A DNA stretch of 33,002 nucleotides from an uncultured Eubacterium sp. (GTDB lineage: Bacteria; Bacillota; Clostridia; Lachnospirales; Lachnospiraceae): contig CAJTTQ010000010.1 in the NCBI GenBank assembly GCA_910579145.1, forward strand, positions 1 through 33,002, read 5' to 3'. A program made the position numbers and the translations under genes. Each line of letters opens with the position of its first letter. The stretch's first letter is position 1. A model generated the notes under the pieces. That model was not told where the DNA came from and did not search any database. It worked only from the letters and a program-made list of their open reading frames with translations. Below are positions 24,567 through 31,788 of this stretch, in pieces.

Positions 24567-25490
24567 ATGAACAAAAAAATAAATCGCGCCCTGACTGCCG
24601 GAGTTATCACGTTATCACTGACAGCAACGCTGACGCAGCCATCGGAAGCAGATGCTTCGTCCCCCAAAACAAACCGAAAAAAAGCAACTCTTTTTGTCGG
24701 AAAAAAATGCCGGCTGAAAATCAGCCGCCGCGCCGGAACGATTACGTGGAAATCCTCAAATAAAAAAATCGCTTCGGTAAATAAAAAAGGACTTGTTCGG
24801 GCAAAAAAAGCCGGAACAGCTAAAATCACCGGCAAGAGCGCAAAGAAGAAATGGACCTGCAGGATCACGGTCAAAAATCGGCGCAAAAAACCGCAACGAC
24901 CGGTGGCATCATTGGCTCCAGTTCCGACAAAACAGCCAGCGACTGATTCACCAATTGGGATTGCTACAACTAGTCCGTCGAAAAAAACTGGTTCTGCAGA
25001 CAAGCCGGCTGCGCCGAATAGACCCCTCGCCACTCCGGCTCCGGTTCCGACAAAACGCCCTGTAACAAATAGACCGACCACCACTCCCGCTCCGACAAAG
25101 CGCCCTGACACTTCTGTTACCGAGGATAGCGCCTGCGCTACACTGAATTCCCTTCGGAGTACTTATCCGGAAGGGATGTCTCTGACGAATAGCTATTATT
25201 ATCATTCTCCGAGATTTGGAAATGGTTACGGCTGTTATGGTTTTGCCGCCAAATTAAGTGATACGGTCTTTGGCACCAGTCAGCCGTTTCAGACACACAC
25301 CTCCTTCGATCAGATCCGGGTGGGCGATCATATCCGAATCGGGAACTCGCACTCGGTCATCGTTTTGACCAAAGGAAATGGCTTCATTACAGTTGTAGAA
25401 GGAAATTACAACTCATCCGTTCACTGGGATCGGAAGATCACCTCGGCATCACTGTCGTCCAGCGGTTTCAAAGTTTATACGAGATACTAA
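24567..25490 (+). CDS. Secreted BIG2 protein with C-terminal CHAP-like cysteine domain
   Basis: The 307-residue protein has a signal peptide (ALTAGVITLSLTATLTQPSEADA), a lysine-rich BIG2-like domain at about 36-103, a Pro/Thr linker with repeated PAPVPTKRP units (about 110-182), and a C-terminal domain at about 188-307. In that domain Cys223 (NGYGCYGFAAKLSD), His262 (GNSHSVIVL) and Glu278/Asn280 (VVEGNYNSS) have the order of a papain-like CHAP/amidase triad. It may cut peptidoglycan or bind the wall. ATG 24567 is favoured over 24561 because AAAGGA is 8 bases away. The 245-base gap upstream, divergent with ylmH, holds no recognised promoter or RNA. The stop overlaps the convergent radical SAM gene. 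Confidence 0.75.
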   Translation: MNKKINRALTAGVITLSLTATLTQPSEADASSPKTNRKKATLFVGKKCRLKISRRAGTITWKSSNKKIASVNKKGLVRAKKAGTAKITGKSAKKKWTCRITVKNRRKKPQRPVASLAPVPTKQPATDSPIGIATTSPSKKTGSADKPAAPNRPLATPAPVPTKRPVTNRPTTTPAPTKRPDTSVTEDSACATLNSLRSTYPEGMSLTNSYYYHSPRFGNGYGCYGFAAKLSDTVFGTSQPFQTHTSFDQIRVGDHIRIGNSHSVIVLTKGNGFITVVEGNYNSSVHWDRKITSASLSSSGFKVYTRY

Positions 25491-26242
25491 AGACAGGCAT
25501 ACCCGGACAAAATATCCAATATGCTTTTCTCATAAATATTCCCCCCGAGCACGTCTCCGTCCGGCCCGATGCAAATGGCCCGAATATCCTTCGGGTCTTC
25601 TACATAGGGGTTCTCTGGCTCCATTCCTGCCTCAAAATATTCTTTCAGATGTATTTTCGCATTTCCGCTCGGAAATATCACATTCCCGCTGGCCGAACAG
25701 ATTCCCATGTTTTCAAACCGCTGCAGAATGTTTCGTGTCTCCCTGTTATAAGGGTTATCGGCATCAGTCCCCACCAGCCACGCCGGATTCGTCTTAACCG
25801 GGATCTCCTCTGCCAGTGCCGCTTCCGCAAACTGCTGTACGGCTTCGATCGGGATCGTCTCCTGATGAAACGCATCCACCGACAACAGCAAACCATTGAT
25901 GCCGCTTTGCCCCAGTTCGTGTACTGCCGTTCGCATTACGTCCATGTCCTTTGTAAAATAACCGTTTGTAATGATCTCACGGCTTGAAATTTTTGATTCC
26001 CTTGCCGCGGCATGGATGCTGCATACCGTTTTCCACTGCAAGAGCGGCTCTCCCCCAAATGTCATAAGCGACTCGATCCCAAACACATCCGCCACTTCAC
26101 GGACGGCCCGGACAGCAGCTTTTTCATCAAGGGATTTACCACTCACCGCATGATCTCCCTCGGAACAATGCTTGCATTTCCCAGTACATGCCCATGTGAC
26201 TACAAATTCCATTCGGTTCAAATTCCTAACATACTGATTCAT
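25487..26242 (-). CDS. Radical SAM protein of unknown substrate
   Basis: The 251-residue protein has C19-x3-C23-x2-C26 in WACTGKCKHCSEGDH, followed by LMTFGGEPLLQW (GGEP motif), IITNGYF and LLLSVDAFHQE. There is no obvious SPASM cysteine cluster: the C-terminus has only ICIGPDGDVLGGN. The family is similar to uncharacterised proteins of gut Clostridia. ATG 26242 is chosen because AGGAGG lies 6 bases upstream. It starts 48 bases after the HAD phosphatase and shares four bases with the stop of the convergent BIG2 gene. Confidence 0.82.
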   Translation of the reverse strand: MNQYVRNLNRMEFVVTWACTGKCKHCSEGDHAVSGKSLDEKAAVRAVREVADVFGIESLMTFGGEPLLQWKTVCSIHAAARESKISSREIITNGYFTKDMDVMRTAVHELGQSGINGLLLSVDAFHQETIPIEAVQQFAEAALAEEIPVKTNPAWLVGTDADNPYNRETRNILQRFENMGICSASGNVIFPSGNAKIHLKEYFEAGMEPENPYVEDPKDIRAICIGPDGDVLGGNIYEKSILDILSGYACL

Positions 26243-26290
26243 CTTCATCCTCCTAAATCGTGGCAAATGAACAAATGCCGTCATGCTCCA

Positions 26291-26941
26291 TCATAAAAGA
26301 AGCTCCTTGATCTCCTCACACGTATCGACGACGACTGCCCCCTCAAAACGCTCCAGCACCTCGCGGTCCCGGAACCCCCAGCTTACGAGAATACAGTCCA
26401 GACCGCTGTTCACTGCCGTTTCATAATCGACTTCCGAATCCCCGATATAAACGGCCTGCTCCCTGCTGCTCCCCAGTTCACGCAGCGCAGCAAAAACCGC
26501 GTCGGGCGCCGGCTTCCTCGCCCTACCCTCCCGGTCGCCGAGCGCCGCCATCGTATACGCGGAAAAATAAATCTCATCTAATTCCTTCACGGCCGCGTCA
26601 TTTTTATTGGAAACGATGGCGAGTTTAAATCCCTGCCCGGACAGCACTTTCATGAGTTCAACCACTCCGTCGTACGGCTTCGTCTTAATGCGGCAGTGCC
26701 CGGTATAATAACTTTTAAAGTCAGAAAGCGCCCGTTCCAGATCAGGATTCGCCCGTCCCCCCGGCACGGAACGCTCCATCAGTTTTCCAATCCCATTTCC
26801 AACAAACGTGCGGATCTGATCCAGACTGTGCATCGGATACCCATATTGTTCCATGATCACATTCACACTGTCCCTTAAATCTTCCAGCGTATTCAACAGG
26901 GTGCCGTCCAGGTCAAATATAACTGTATCTTTCTTCTTCAT
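26291..26941 (-). CDS. HAD-family phosphatase (phosphoglycolate phosphatase-like)
   Basis: The 216-residue hydrolase has all four HAD motifs: nucleophile Asp10 and acid Asp12 in VIFDLDGTLLNT, Ser in LAIVSNK, Lys in GRARKPAPDAV, and acidic IGDSEVDYETA. The cap is the small alpha-helical type between motifs I and II (TFVGNGIGKLMERSVPGG), as in Gph and beta-phosphoglucomutase relatives. The substrate cannot be deduced. It precedes the radical SAM gene by 48 bases in the same direction, so they may be co-transcribed. Confidence 0.88.
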   Translation of the reverse strand: MKKKDTVIFDLDGTLLNTLEDLRDSVNVIMEQYGYPMHSLDQIRTFVGNGIGKLMERSVPGGRANPDLERALSDFKSYYTGHCRIKTKPYDGVVELMKVLSGQGFKLAIVSNKNDAAVKELDEIYFSAYTMAALGDREGRARKPAPDAVFAALRELGSSREQAVYIGDSEVDYETAVNSGLDCILVSWGFRDREVLERFEGAVVVDTCEEIKELLL

Positions 26942-27001
26942 GATTTCTCTCCATTTCCGCGCTCGTACGCCTTATTCTTTATGATCTTTTCTTCCATCTG
27001 C

Positions 27002-27032
27002 GCATATTCGTCTATTGTTCGGGACATAACTA
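27002..27032 (+). promoter_or_regulatory. Possible forespore-type (sigma-F/G) promoter
   Basis: GCATA (27002-27006) and CATAACTA (27025-27032) are separated by 18 bases, which resembles forespore sigma consensus boxes with one mismatch. It lies about 32 bases before the small protein gene. No sigma-A promoter is visible there. The call is tentative. Confidence 0.3.
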
Positions 27033-27063
27033 TTGGTATCAGCAAATGAAAGGAGTTATCCCT

Positions 27064-27255
27064 ATGAACGAAAAGTCACAAAATCAGCAGGCGATGGATC
27101 GGGCGGAAAACAAGAACACACTGGATGGTGTTTCGGAAAAAAGAGCCAGCCAGATCCGTCAAAATTCCCGTTACAATGAGAAAGACCTGCCTTCTCCTGA
27201 CAATAACCTCTTTTGGGAACATGAGTCAAATCCTCTCAGCAGTAAAGGAAACTAA
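27064..27255 (+). CDS. Small polar protein of unknown function
   Basis: This is a 63-residue protein without cysteines, membrane segments or a signal peptide. It is rich in Asn, Gln, Lys, Glu and Ser (NQQAMDRAENKNTLDG, KRASQIRQNSRYNEKDLP), so it is probably largely disordered. ATG at 27064 has AAAGGAG 8 bases upstream and is preferred over an in-frame ATG 18 bases earlier. Possible forespore promoter boxes precede it, so a minor spore protein is imaginable, but no family is recognised. Its stop overlaps the stop of the convergent kinase gene. Confidence 0.6.
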   Translation: MNEKSQNQQAMDRAENKNTLDGVSEKRASQIRQNSRYNEKDLPSPDNNLFWEHESNPLSSKGN

Positions 27256-28079
27256 TGCGCTGACATGTTCTTTGGACACCTCATGTTTGATCTGGTTATC
27301 CTGAATGTTCCGGCACCAGAAGCCGGGCGTCCGGGATGTGCCAGATCTCTTTTTATTTCCTCAAAAAACCGATACCGTTTATCTGGTTCTGGTTGTACAC
27401 ATTTTTCTAATATCGCCCGCATTTTCCTCGAAAGCCTGATTTCGTCCCGTTTCCCTTCCGGCCTGTATCCGGGCAGATCTGCCGGATGCCGGCCCGTCAT
27501 CATCTGTAACATCGTGGCTCCGAAACCATATACATCCGTTCTCGTATCAACCCGGCCATTCCTCACGAACTGCTCCGGCGCCGCAAACCCTTTTGTTCCG
27601 ATCGGTTCTGCCGCAATTGCCGCTCCATTCCTTCCGATCACTGCTGCCCCGAAATCTACCAATTTCACTTGGCCAGCCGGCGTGACCATTAGATTTCCCG
27701 GTTTTAAATCCCGGTAGATCACCGCCGGATCCTGCCAGTGCAGATAGGAAAGGATCTCACACAACTGCATTCCCCAGACGACGGCCTCCTCCTCTGAAAG
27801 AACCCCGTTTACACACAGATATTCCTTCCATGTCCTTCCCGGCACATACTCCATCACGATCCGGCCGCCTTCTTTCGTCCTTTCTACCAGATAAATAACA
27901 GGAATCCCCGGATGTCTCAGCCTTTCCATCACCGACATTTCTTCCCTTGCCATATCGAAATCCCGTACGCTCTCAAAACACTTCACCGCATACTTTTTTC
28001 CGTCCCGTCTGTCCGCTGCCAGATAAACATGGGACGTCGCCCCTTTGCCCAATTCGCAGATCCATACATATTCCGCCAT
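27252..28079 (-). CDS. Soluble serine/threonine protein kinase
   Basis: The 275-residue Hanks-type kinase shows a glycine-rich loop (GKGATSHVYLA, about 11-21), ATP lysine Lys33 in YAVKCFE, catalytic loop VIYRDLKPGNLM with Asp124 and Asn129 (HRD is YRD here), VDFGAA with Asp142, and GTKGFAAPEQ. The usual C-lobe end (GYRPEGKRDEIRLS, CVQPEPDKRYRFFEEIKRDL) is present. There is no membrane helix, PASTA repeat or other sensor, so it is not a PrkC-type receptor. ATG 28079 follows GAGG and lies 13 bases after the PP2C-like gene. It is probably controlled by, or acts on, that partner. Confidence 0.9.
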   Translation of the reverse strand: MAEYVWICELGKGATSHVYLAADRRDGKKYAVKCFESVRDFDMAREEMSVMERLRHPGIPVIYLVERTKEGGRIVMEYVPGRTWKEYLCVNGVLSEEEAVVWGMQLCEILSYLHWQDPAVIYRDLKPGNLMVTPAGQVKLVDFGAAVIGRNGAAIAAEPIGTKGFAAPEQFVRNGRVDTRTDVYGFGATMLQMMTGRHPADLPGYRPEGKRDEIRLSRKMRAILEKCVQPEPDKRYRFFEEIKRDLAHPGRPASGAGTFRITRSNMRCPKNMSAH

Positions 28080-28092
28080 CTTCCTACCTCTT

Positions 28093-28788
28093 TCACCACC
28101 TGCGCCTGGCAGCGGCATCTCCGGCCGCTACCGCCACACAACAACCTTGTTCTGCCAGTTTCTCCCTGCCTTTCTTCGAAAACGGGTTATCAAAAGAATG
28201 CAAATTCTTCGGAATATTGTTATTATGATATAGAAAAAAGAGCGTTTTTTCCCTTATCTTCCGGTGTCGGAACTGCAGCCTAGACATCCCGTCTCTTGAA
28301 ATCCCAAGCTCCTCATCCATCCGTCTTCGCTCCATTCCGGTATACAACCGACGGCATGTTTGTCCCGAACAGGTAACTTCATAAACCAAAAACGATCCCC
28401 GGCTGCATAAAATATACTGCCCCTCATGTACGAGAAGGACTGCCACATCGAATGGCGGCTGTCCCATTTCTGAAACCTCTCCGATCATACTCTTCCAGTA
28501 GCATTTCACGACATCCGCCGAAAACGGATGAATATTGGCCGGAAAATCGCGGCGAAACCATCGTTCAAACGCTGTCAGGAGCCGGACCATGCGTTCCCCG
28601 GATGCCCGCACTGCCGTTTCATCCCGCTGATCCCCCTGCCCCCGGCAGATCACCACCAACGCCGTCTGCGGCTGGCGGTGAAACCATTGTTGCAAAAAAG
28701 AACCGCTCCGCCTCTCCCTTCCTTCGGCGGTATAAATCCCTAGCGGTTCCTCTAAATCATGACAAATGGAAAAAATATTCCCTCCCAT
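28093..28788 (-). CDS. PP2C-like protein lacking metal-binding residues (putative pseudophosphatase)
   Basis: The 231-residue protein sits directly upstream of the kinase, the place of a PP2C phosphatase in many Firmicute operons. The layout fits a PPM fold: strand ALVVICRGQGDQRDETAVRAS occupies the position of the DGMGG metal motif, then a long helix (RMVRLLTAFERWF), strand FDVAVLLVHEGQYILCSRGSFLVYEVT in the place of the GDSR segment, and a C-terminal basic part. The Asp residues that bind metal are absent. It could be an inactive regulator of the kinase. The family assignment is an inference from position and fold pattern. GGAGGGAG precedes the ATG. Confidence 0.55.
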   Translation of the reverse strand: MGGNIFSICHDLEEPLGIYTAEGRERRSGSFLQQWFHRQPQTALVVICRGQGDQRDETAVRASGERMVRLLTAFERWFRRDFPANIHPFSADVVKCYWKSMIGEVSEMGQPPFDVAVLLVHEGQYILCSRGSFLVYEVTCSGQTCRRLYTGMERRRMDEELGISRDGMSRLQFRHRKIREKTLFFLYHNNNIPKNLHSFDNPFSKKGREKLAEQGCCVAVAAGDAAARRRW

Positions 28789-28822
28789 TTACTCCCTCCC
28801 AATCCGCTATTGGTCCTACTTG

Positions 28823-30100
28823 TTACCCTATCGTATCCTTACCGCCCATATATGGCTGCAATGCCTTTGGAATACGAACCGTCCCGTCCGCATTGAGATT
28901 GTTTTCCAAAAAGGCGATCAGCATACGGGGCGGAGCGACAACTGTATTGTTCAGCGTGTGGGCAAAATATTTTCCACCCTCTCCCACGACACGGATCTTC
29001 AGTCTTCTTGCCTGCGCGTCCCCAAGATTCGAGCAGCTCCCCACCTCGAAATACTTCTTCTGTCTGGGCGACCACGCTTCCACATCGATCGATTTCACCT
29101 TCAGGTCAGCGAGGTCACCGGAACAGCACTCGAGCGTACGAACCGGTATATCAAGGGAGCGGAACAGATCCACGGTATTCTGCCACAGCTTGTCAAACCA
29201 CATCCTACTCTCATCCGGTTTACAAACTACGATCATTTCCTGCTTTTCAAACTGGTGGATACGGTACACCCCGCGCTCTTCTAACCCGTGCGCCCCTTTC
29301 TCCTTCCTGAAACACGGGGAATAACTGGTCAGCGTGTGCGGCAGCTTGTCCTCGGGAATGATCTTGTCAATGAACTTCCCGATCATCGAATGCTCACTCG
29401 TACCGATCAGATACAAGTCCTCGCCTTCGATCTTATACATCATGGCATCCATCTCATCAAAACTCATCACACCGGTAACGACATTACTCCGAATCATAAA
29501 AGGAGGCACACAATACGTAAATCCGCGGTCGATCATAAAATCCCTCGCATAGGAAATGACAGCCGAGTGCAGTCTCGCAATATCCCCCATCAGATAATAA
29601 AAACCATTTCCCGCGACATCCCTTGCCGCATCCAGATCGATCCCGTCCAGCTTTTCCATAATGTCTGTGTGATACGGAATTTCAAAATCCGGCACGGCCG
29701 GTTCTCCGAATTTTTCAAGTTCTACGTTCTCACTGTCATCTTTGCCGATCGGAACGCTCGGATCAATAATATTCGGGATCGTCATCATGATCTCCCGGAT
29801 CTTCTGTGACAGCTCGTCCTCTTTTTTCTCCAGTTGCGCCAGCCGTTCTGCCCCTTTGGCCACCTCTGCCTTCAGCGCCTCTGCTTCCTCCTTTTTGCCC
29901 TGCGCCATCAGGCCGCCAATATTTTTGGATATTTTTTTCCGGTTCGCACGAAGGCTGTCCGCCTCCTGCTGCGTCGCACGGCTTTCCTTATCCAGTTCAA
30001 TGACCTCATCCACAAGCGGAAGTTTTCTGTCCTGAAACTTATGTTTTATATTTTCTTCTACCACATCCGGATTTTCCCGTAAAAACTTAATGTCAAGCAT
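28823..30100 (-). CDS. serS: Seryl-tRNA synthetase
   Basis: The 425-residue class II synthetase charges tRNA-Ser (and tRNA-Sec where present). It starts with MLDIKFLRENPDVVEENIKH and the two-helix coiled-coil arm that grips the tRNA long arm (about 25-105). Then come motif 2 (SPCFRKEKGAHGLEERGVYR, HQFEKQE) and motif 3 (GSCSNLGDAQARRLKIR). ATG 30100 has GAGGAAACG upstream; the in-frame extension to 30139 has no site. The 5' leader of about 117 bases lacks the T-box consensus, so serine starvation control by a T-box is not supported. It is followed after 34 bases by the PP2C-like gene. Confidence 0.96.
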   Translation of the reverse strand: MLDIKFLRENPDVVEENIKHKFQDRKLPLVDEVIELDKESRATQQEADSLRANRKKISKNIGGLMAQGKKEEAEALKAEVAKGAERLAQLEKKEDELSQKIREIMMTIPNIIDPSVPIGKDDSENVELEKFGEPAVPDFEIPYHTDIMEKLDGIDLDAARDVAGNGFYYLMGDIARLHSAVISYARDFMIDRGFTYCVPPFMIRSNVVTGVMSFDEMDAMMYKIEGEDLYLIGTSEHSMIGKFIDKIIPEDKLPHTLTSYSPCFRKEKGAHGLEERGVYRIHQFEKQEMIVVCKPDESRMWFDKLWQNTVDLFRSLDIPVRTLECCSGDLADLKVKSIDVEAWSPRQKKYFEVGSCSNLGDAQARRLKIRVVGEGGKYFAHTLNNTVVAPPRMLIAFLENNLNADGTVRIPKALQPYMGGKDTIG

Positions 30101-30150
30101 CGTTTCCTCCTCATTCCGCCGCACAGGCGGCCTTGTCATACTATAATAGC

Positions 30151-30180
30151 GGGGTCTGTCCCCACGGATCTTCGCGGATC
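30151..30180. repeat. Small palindrome and direct repeat in the serS leader
   Basis: GGGG-TCTGT-CCCC at 30151-30163 is a perfect 4-bp hairpin, and CGGATC occurs twice (30165-30170 and 30175-30180). The unit resembles short extragenic palindromes found widely in bacteria. It lies between the serS promoter and start codon; no known leader family is recognised. Confidence 0.4.
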
Positions 30181-30223
30181 ATTTTGTACCTTCCGCAATC
30201 CAGCATTTCTCACAATTGGGTTT

Positions 30224-30252
30224 ATTATACACCCTTACCAACTTGATTGCAA
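30224..30252 (-). promoter_or_regulatory. Sigma-A promoter of serS
   Basis: On the minus strand TTGCAA (30247-30252) and a perfect TATAAT (30224-30229) are separated by 17 bases. Transcription would start near 30217, about 117 bases before the serS ATG. Confidence 0.7.
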
Positions 30253-30323
30253 CTTTTTCATATAACTTTTTTCCCGCGGATGAATATAATGATAGCAACA
30301 ATTTAGAATCATGGTGAATTATT

Positions 30324-31613
30324 TTGAACACATATCCCATTAGACCGGAACTGTTCGCATCTGTCACATCGGGCGAGGATATCGGTAGGCTCGCGGTAAA
30401 TGTTACTTCCGATACTGACAATAAACCGATCGAAGGCGCTTCCGTCCGCATCACGAGCACAGGGCAGCCCGACCAGGTAATCGAACAGGCGACCACAAAT
30501 GAGGAGGGGCAGATCCCAGACGTCGAATTAGATGCCCCGCCAATTGATTACAGCATGGAACCGGGTTCCAATAAACCGTATGCTGAGTATACCGTTTATA
30601 TTTCTGCCCCTGGATACGAAACACTGGAAGTGAGTGGAGCGGAGATTTTCTCTGGTGAACTGGCAATCCAAAATGCCGCTCTCCTTCCGCTCAGTCCGAC
30701 AAACCCGACAGGCACGGAATTATTTGTTATTCCCGACCACACACTCTGGGGCGACTACCCGCCTAAGATCGCAGAGGATGAAATAAAGCCCGTCGATGAG
30801 TCCGGAGAAATCGTACTTAGCCGGGTTGTCATTCCCGAATACGTCGTCGTCCACGACGGACCTCCCTCCGACAACTCCGCTCAAAATTACTATGTCAAAT
30901 ACAAAGATTACATCAAGAACGTAGCAAGCAGTGAAATCTATTCTACCTGGCCGGAATCAACGATCCAGGCAAATATACTGGCGATCCAGTCCTTTACTCT
31001 CAACAGGGTTTTTACGGAGTGGTACCGCAACAAAGGTTACGATTTCACGATCACGAGTTCCACTGCCTTCGACCACAAATGGATTCCAAACCGAAACGTA
31101 TTTGAAAGCATATCAGCTATCGTAGATGAACTCTTTAGCAACTACCTTTCACGCCCGAACGTCATCCAGCCGATCCTCACGCAATACTGCGACGGGAAAA
31201 ATGTATCTTGTCCGAATTGGATGAGCCAATGGGGATCCAAGACCCTCGGTGACAGAGGCTATACCCCGATTGAAATCCTGCGCAATTACTACGGGGATTC
31301 CATTTTCATCAATTCCAGCGAGGTGATATCCGGTATTCCGTCTTCATGGCCCGGCTACAACCTGGAAATGGGAAGTTCCGGCGAAAAGGTGCGTCAGATG
31401 CAGCAGCATTTAAACGTCATCTCGGACTCTTATCCGCTCATTCCGAAAATAGCCGTCGATGGCATCTTCGGCCCACAGACAGAAGAAGCAGTCAAAACAT
31501 TCCAAAGGATTTTTAAACTCACACCGGACGGGATCGTAGGATTTAAAACATGGTACAAAATCTCTGAAATTTATGTCGGCGTAAGCCGGATCGCAGAAGG
31601 AGTTGCACGCTAA
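30324..31613 (+). CDS. SpoIID-like/peptidoglycan-binding protein with N-terminal carboxypeptidase-regulatory-like domain
   Basis: The 429-residue protein has three parts. Residues about 18-120 are a beta domain (GRLAVNVTSDTDNKPIEGASVRI, YTVYISAPGYETLEV) like carboxypeptidase regulatory or Cna-B modules. Residues about 165-335 match the SpoIID/LytB fold: VKYKDYIKNVASSEIYSTWP, ANILAIQSFTLNRVF. A C-terminal peptidoglycan-binding domain 1 covers about 350-410 (MGSSGEKVRQMQQHLN, AVDGIFGPQTEEAVKTFQRI). It has no signal peptide, so it may act in the mother cell or forespore. The start is TTG (30324) behind GGTGA; no in-frame ATG is near. Related proteins occur in sporulating Clostridia. The exact role is unknown. 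Confidence 0.72.
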   Translation: MNTYPIRPELFASVTSGEDIGRLAVNVTSDTDNKPIEGASVRITSTGQPDQVIEQATTNEEGQIPDVELDAPPIDYSMEPGSNKPYAEYTVYISAPGYETLEVSGAEIFSGELAIQNAALLPLSPTNPTGTELFVIPDHTLWGDYPPKIAEDEIKPVDESGEIVLSRVVIPEYVVVHDGPPSDNSAQNYYVKYKDYIKNVASSEIYSTWPESTIQANILAIQSFTLNRVFTEWYRNKGYDFTITSSTAFDHKWIPNRNVFESISAIVDELFSNYLSRPNVIQPILTQYCDGKNVSCPNWMSQWGSKTLGDRGYTPIEILRNYYGDSIFINSSEVISGIPSSWPGYNLEMGSSGEKVRQMQQHLNVISDSYPLIPKIAVDGIFGPQTEEAVKTFQRIFKLTPDGIVGFKTWYKISEIYVGVSRIAEGVAR

Positions 31614-31626
31614 GGCGGGCAACTCC
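31599..31626. terminator. Possible terminator hairpin over the stop codon
   Basis: GGAGTTGC (31599-31606) and GCAACTCC (31619-31626) form a perfect 8-bp stem across the end of the SpoIID-like gene. The U-tract after it is weak (TCTCCTCC), so termination efficiency is doubtful. Confidence 0.4.
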
Positions 31627-31698
31627 TCTCCTCCAAACATAAAATGGATACCTACATTCCTTTTTAAACAACTTCTCTAAATTTTCCTATTTTACCTA

Positions 31699-31727
31699 TT
31701 GACATATCCTAATAAACATGATAATAT
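31699..31727 (+). promoter_or_regulatory. Sigma-A promoter of the mini-ORF and membrane protein
   Basis: A perfect TTGACA (31699-31704) and TAATAT (31722-31727) are separated by 17 bases. Transcription would start about 30 bases before the mini-ORF ATG. Confidence 0.75.
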
Positions 31728-31764
31728 TACTATACTAAATAATTTTCAAAGGAGGTAAAAAGCC

Positions 31765-31788
31765 ATGAGAAAGGATATCGATCACTAG
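31765..31788 (+). CDS. Seven-codon mini-ORF, MRKDIDH
   Basis: The ATG at 31765 has a strong AAAGGAGG 9 bases upstream, the best ribosome site of this transcript. It encodes MRKDIDH and stops at TAG 31786-31788. The last G is the first base of the GTG start of the next gene (TAGTG). It may be a leader peptide that delivers ribosomes to the GTG by re-initiation, or the remains of the gene's own start after a frameshift. It is too short to say more. Confidence 0.45.
   Translation: MRKDIDH

Noticed and set aside
24867..25110. Repeated PAPVPTKRP units as a DNA repeat or CRISPR-like array
   Set aside because: The units are irregular, in frame and within a Pro/Thr linker of a secreted protein; there are no regular spacers.
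24518..25111. Minus-strand frame of 197 codons opposite the BIG2/CHAP-like gene
   Set aside because: The Val/Gly/Phe-rich sequence is the complement of the Pro/Thr/Lys linker and has no ribosome site.
28452..29324. Open plus-strand frame of 290 codons
   Set aside because: It is antisense to serS and the PP2C-like gene; both have clear coding signatures on the minus strand.
30101..30223. T-box leader ahead of serS
   Set aside because: No T-box consensus (AGGGTGGTACCGCG-like) and no terminator/antiterminator pair is present.
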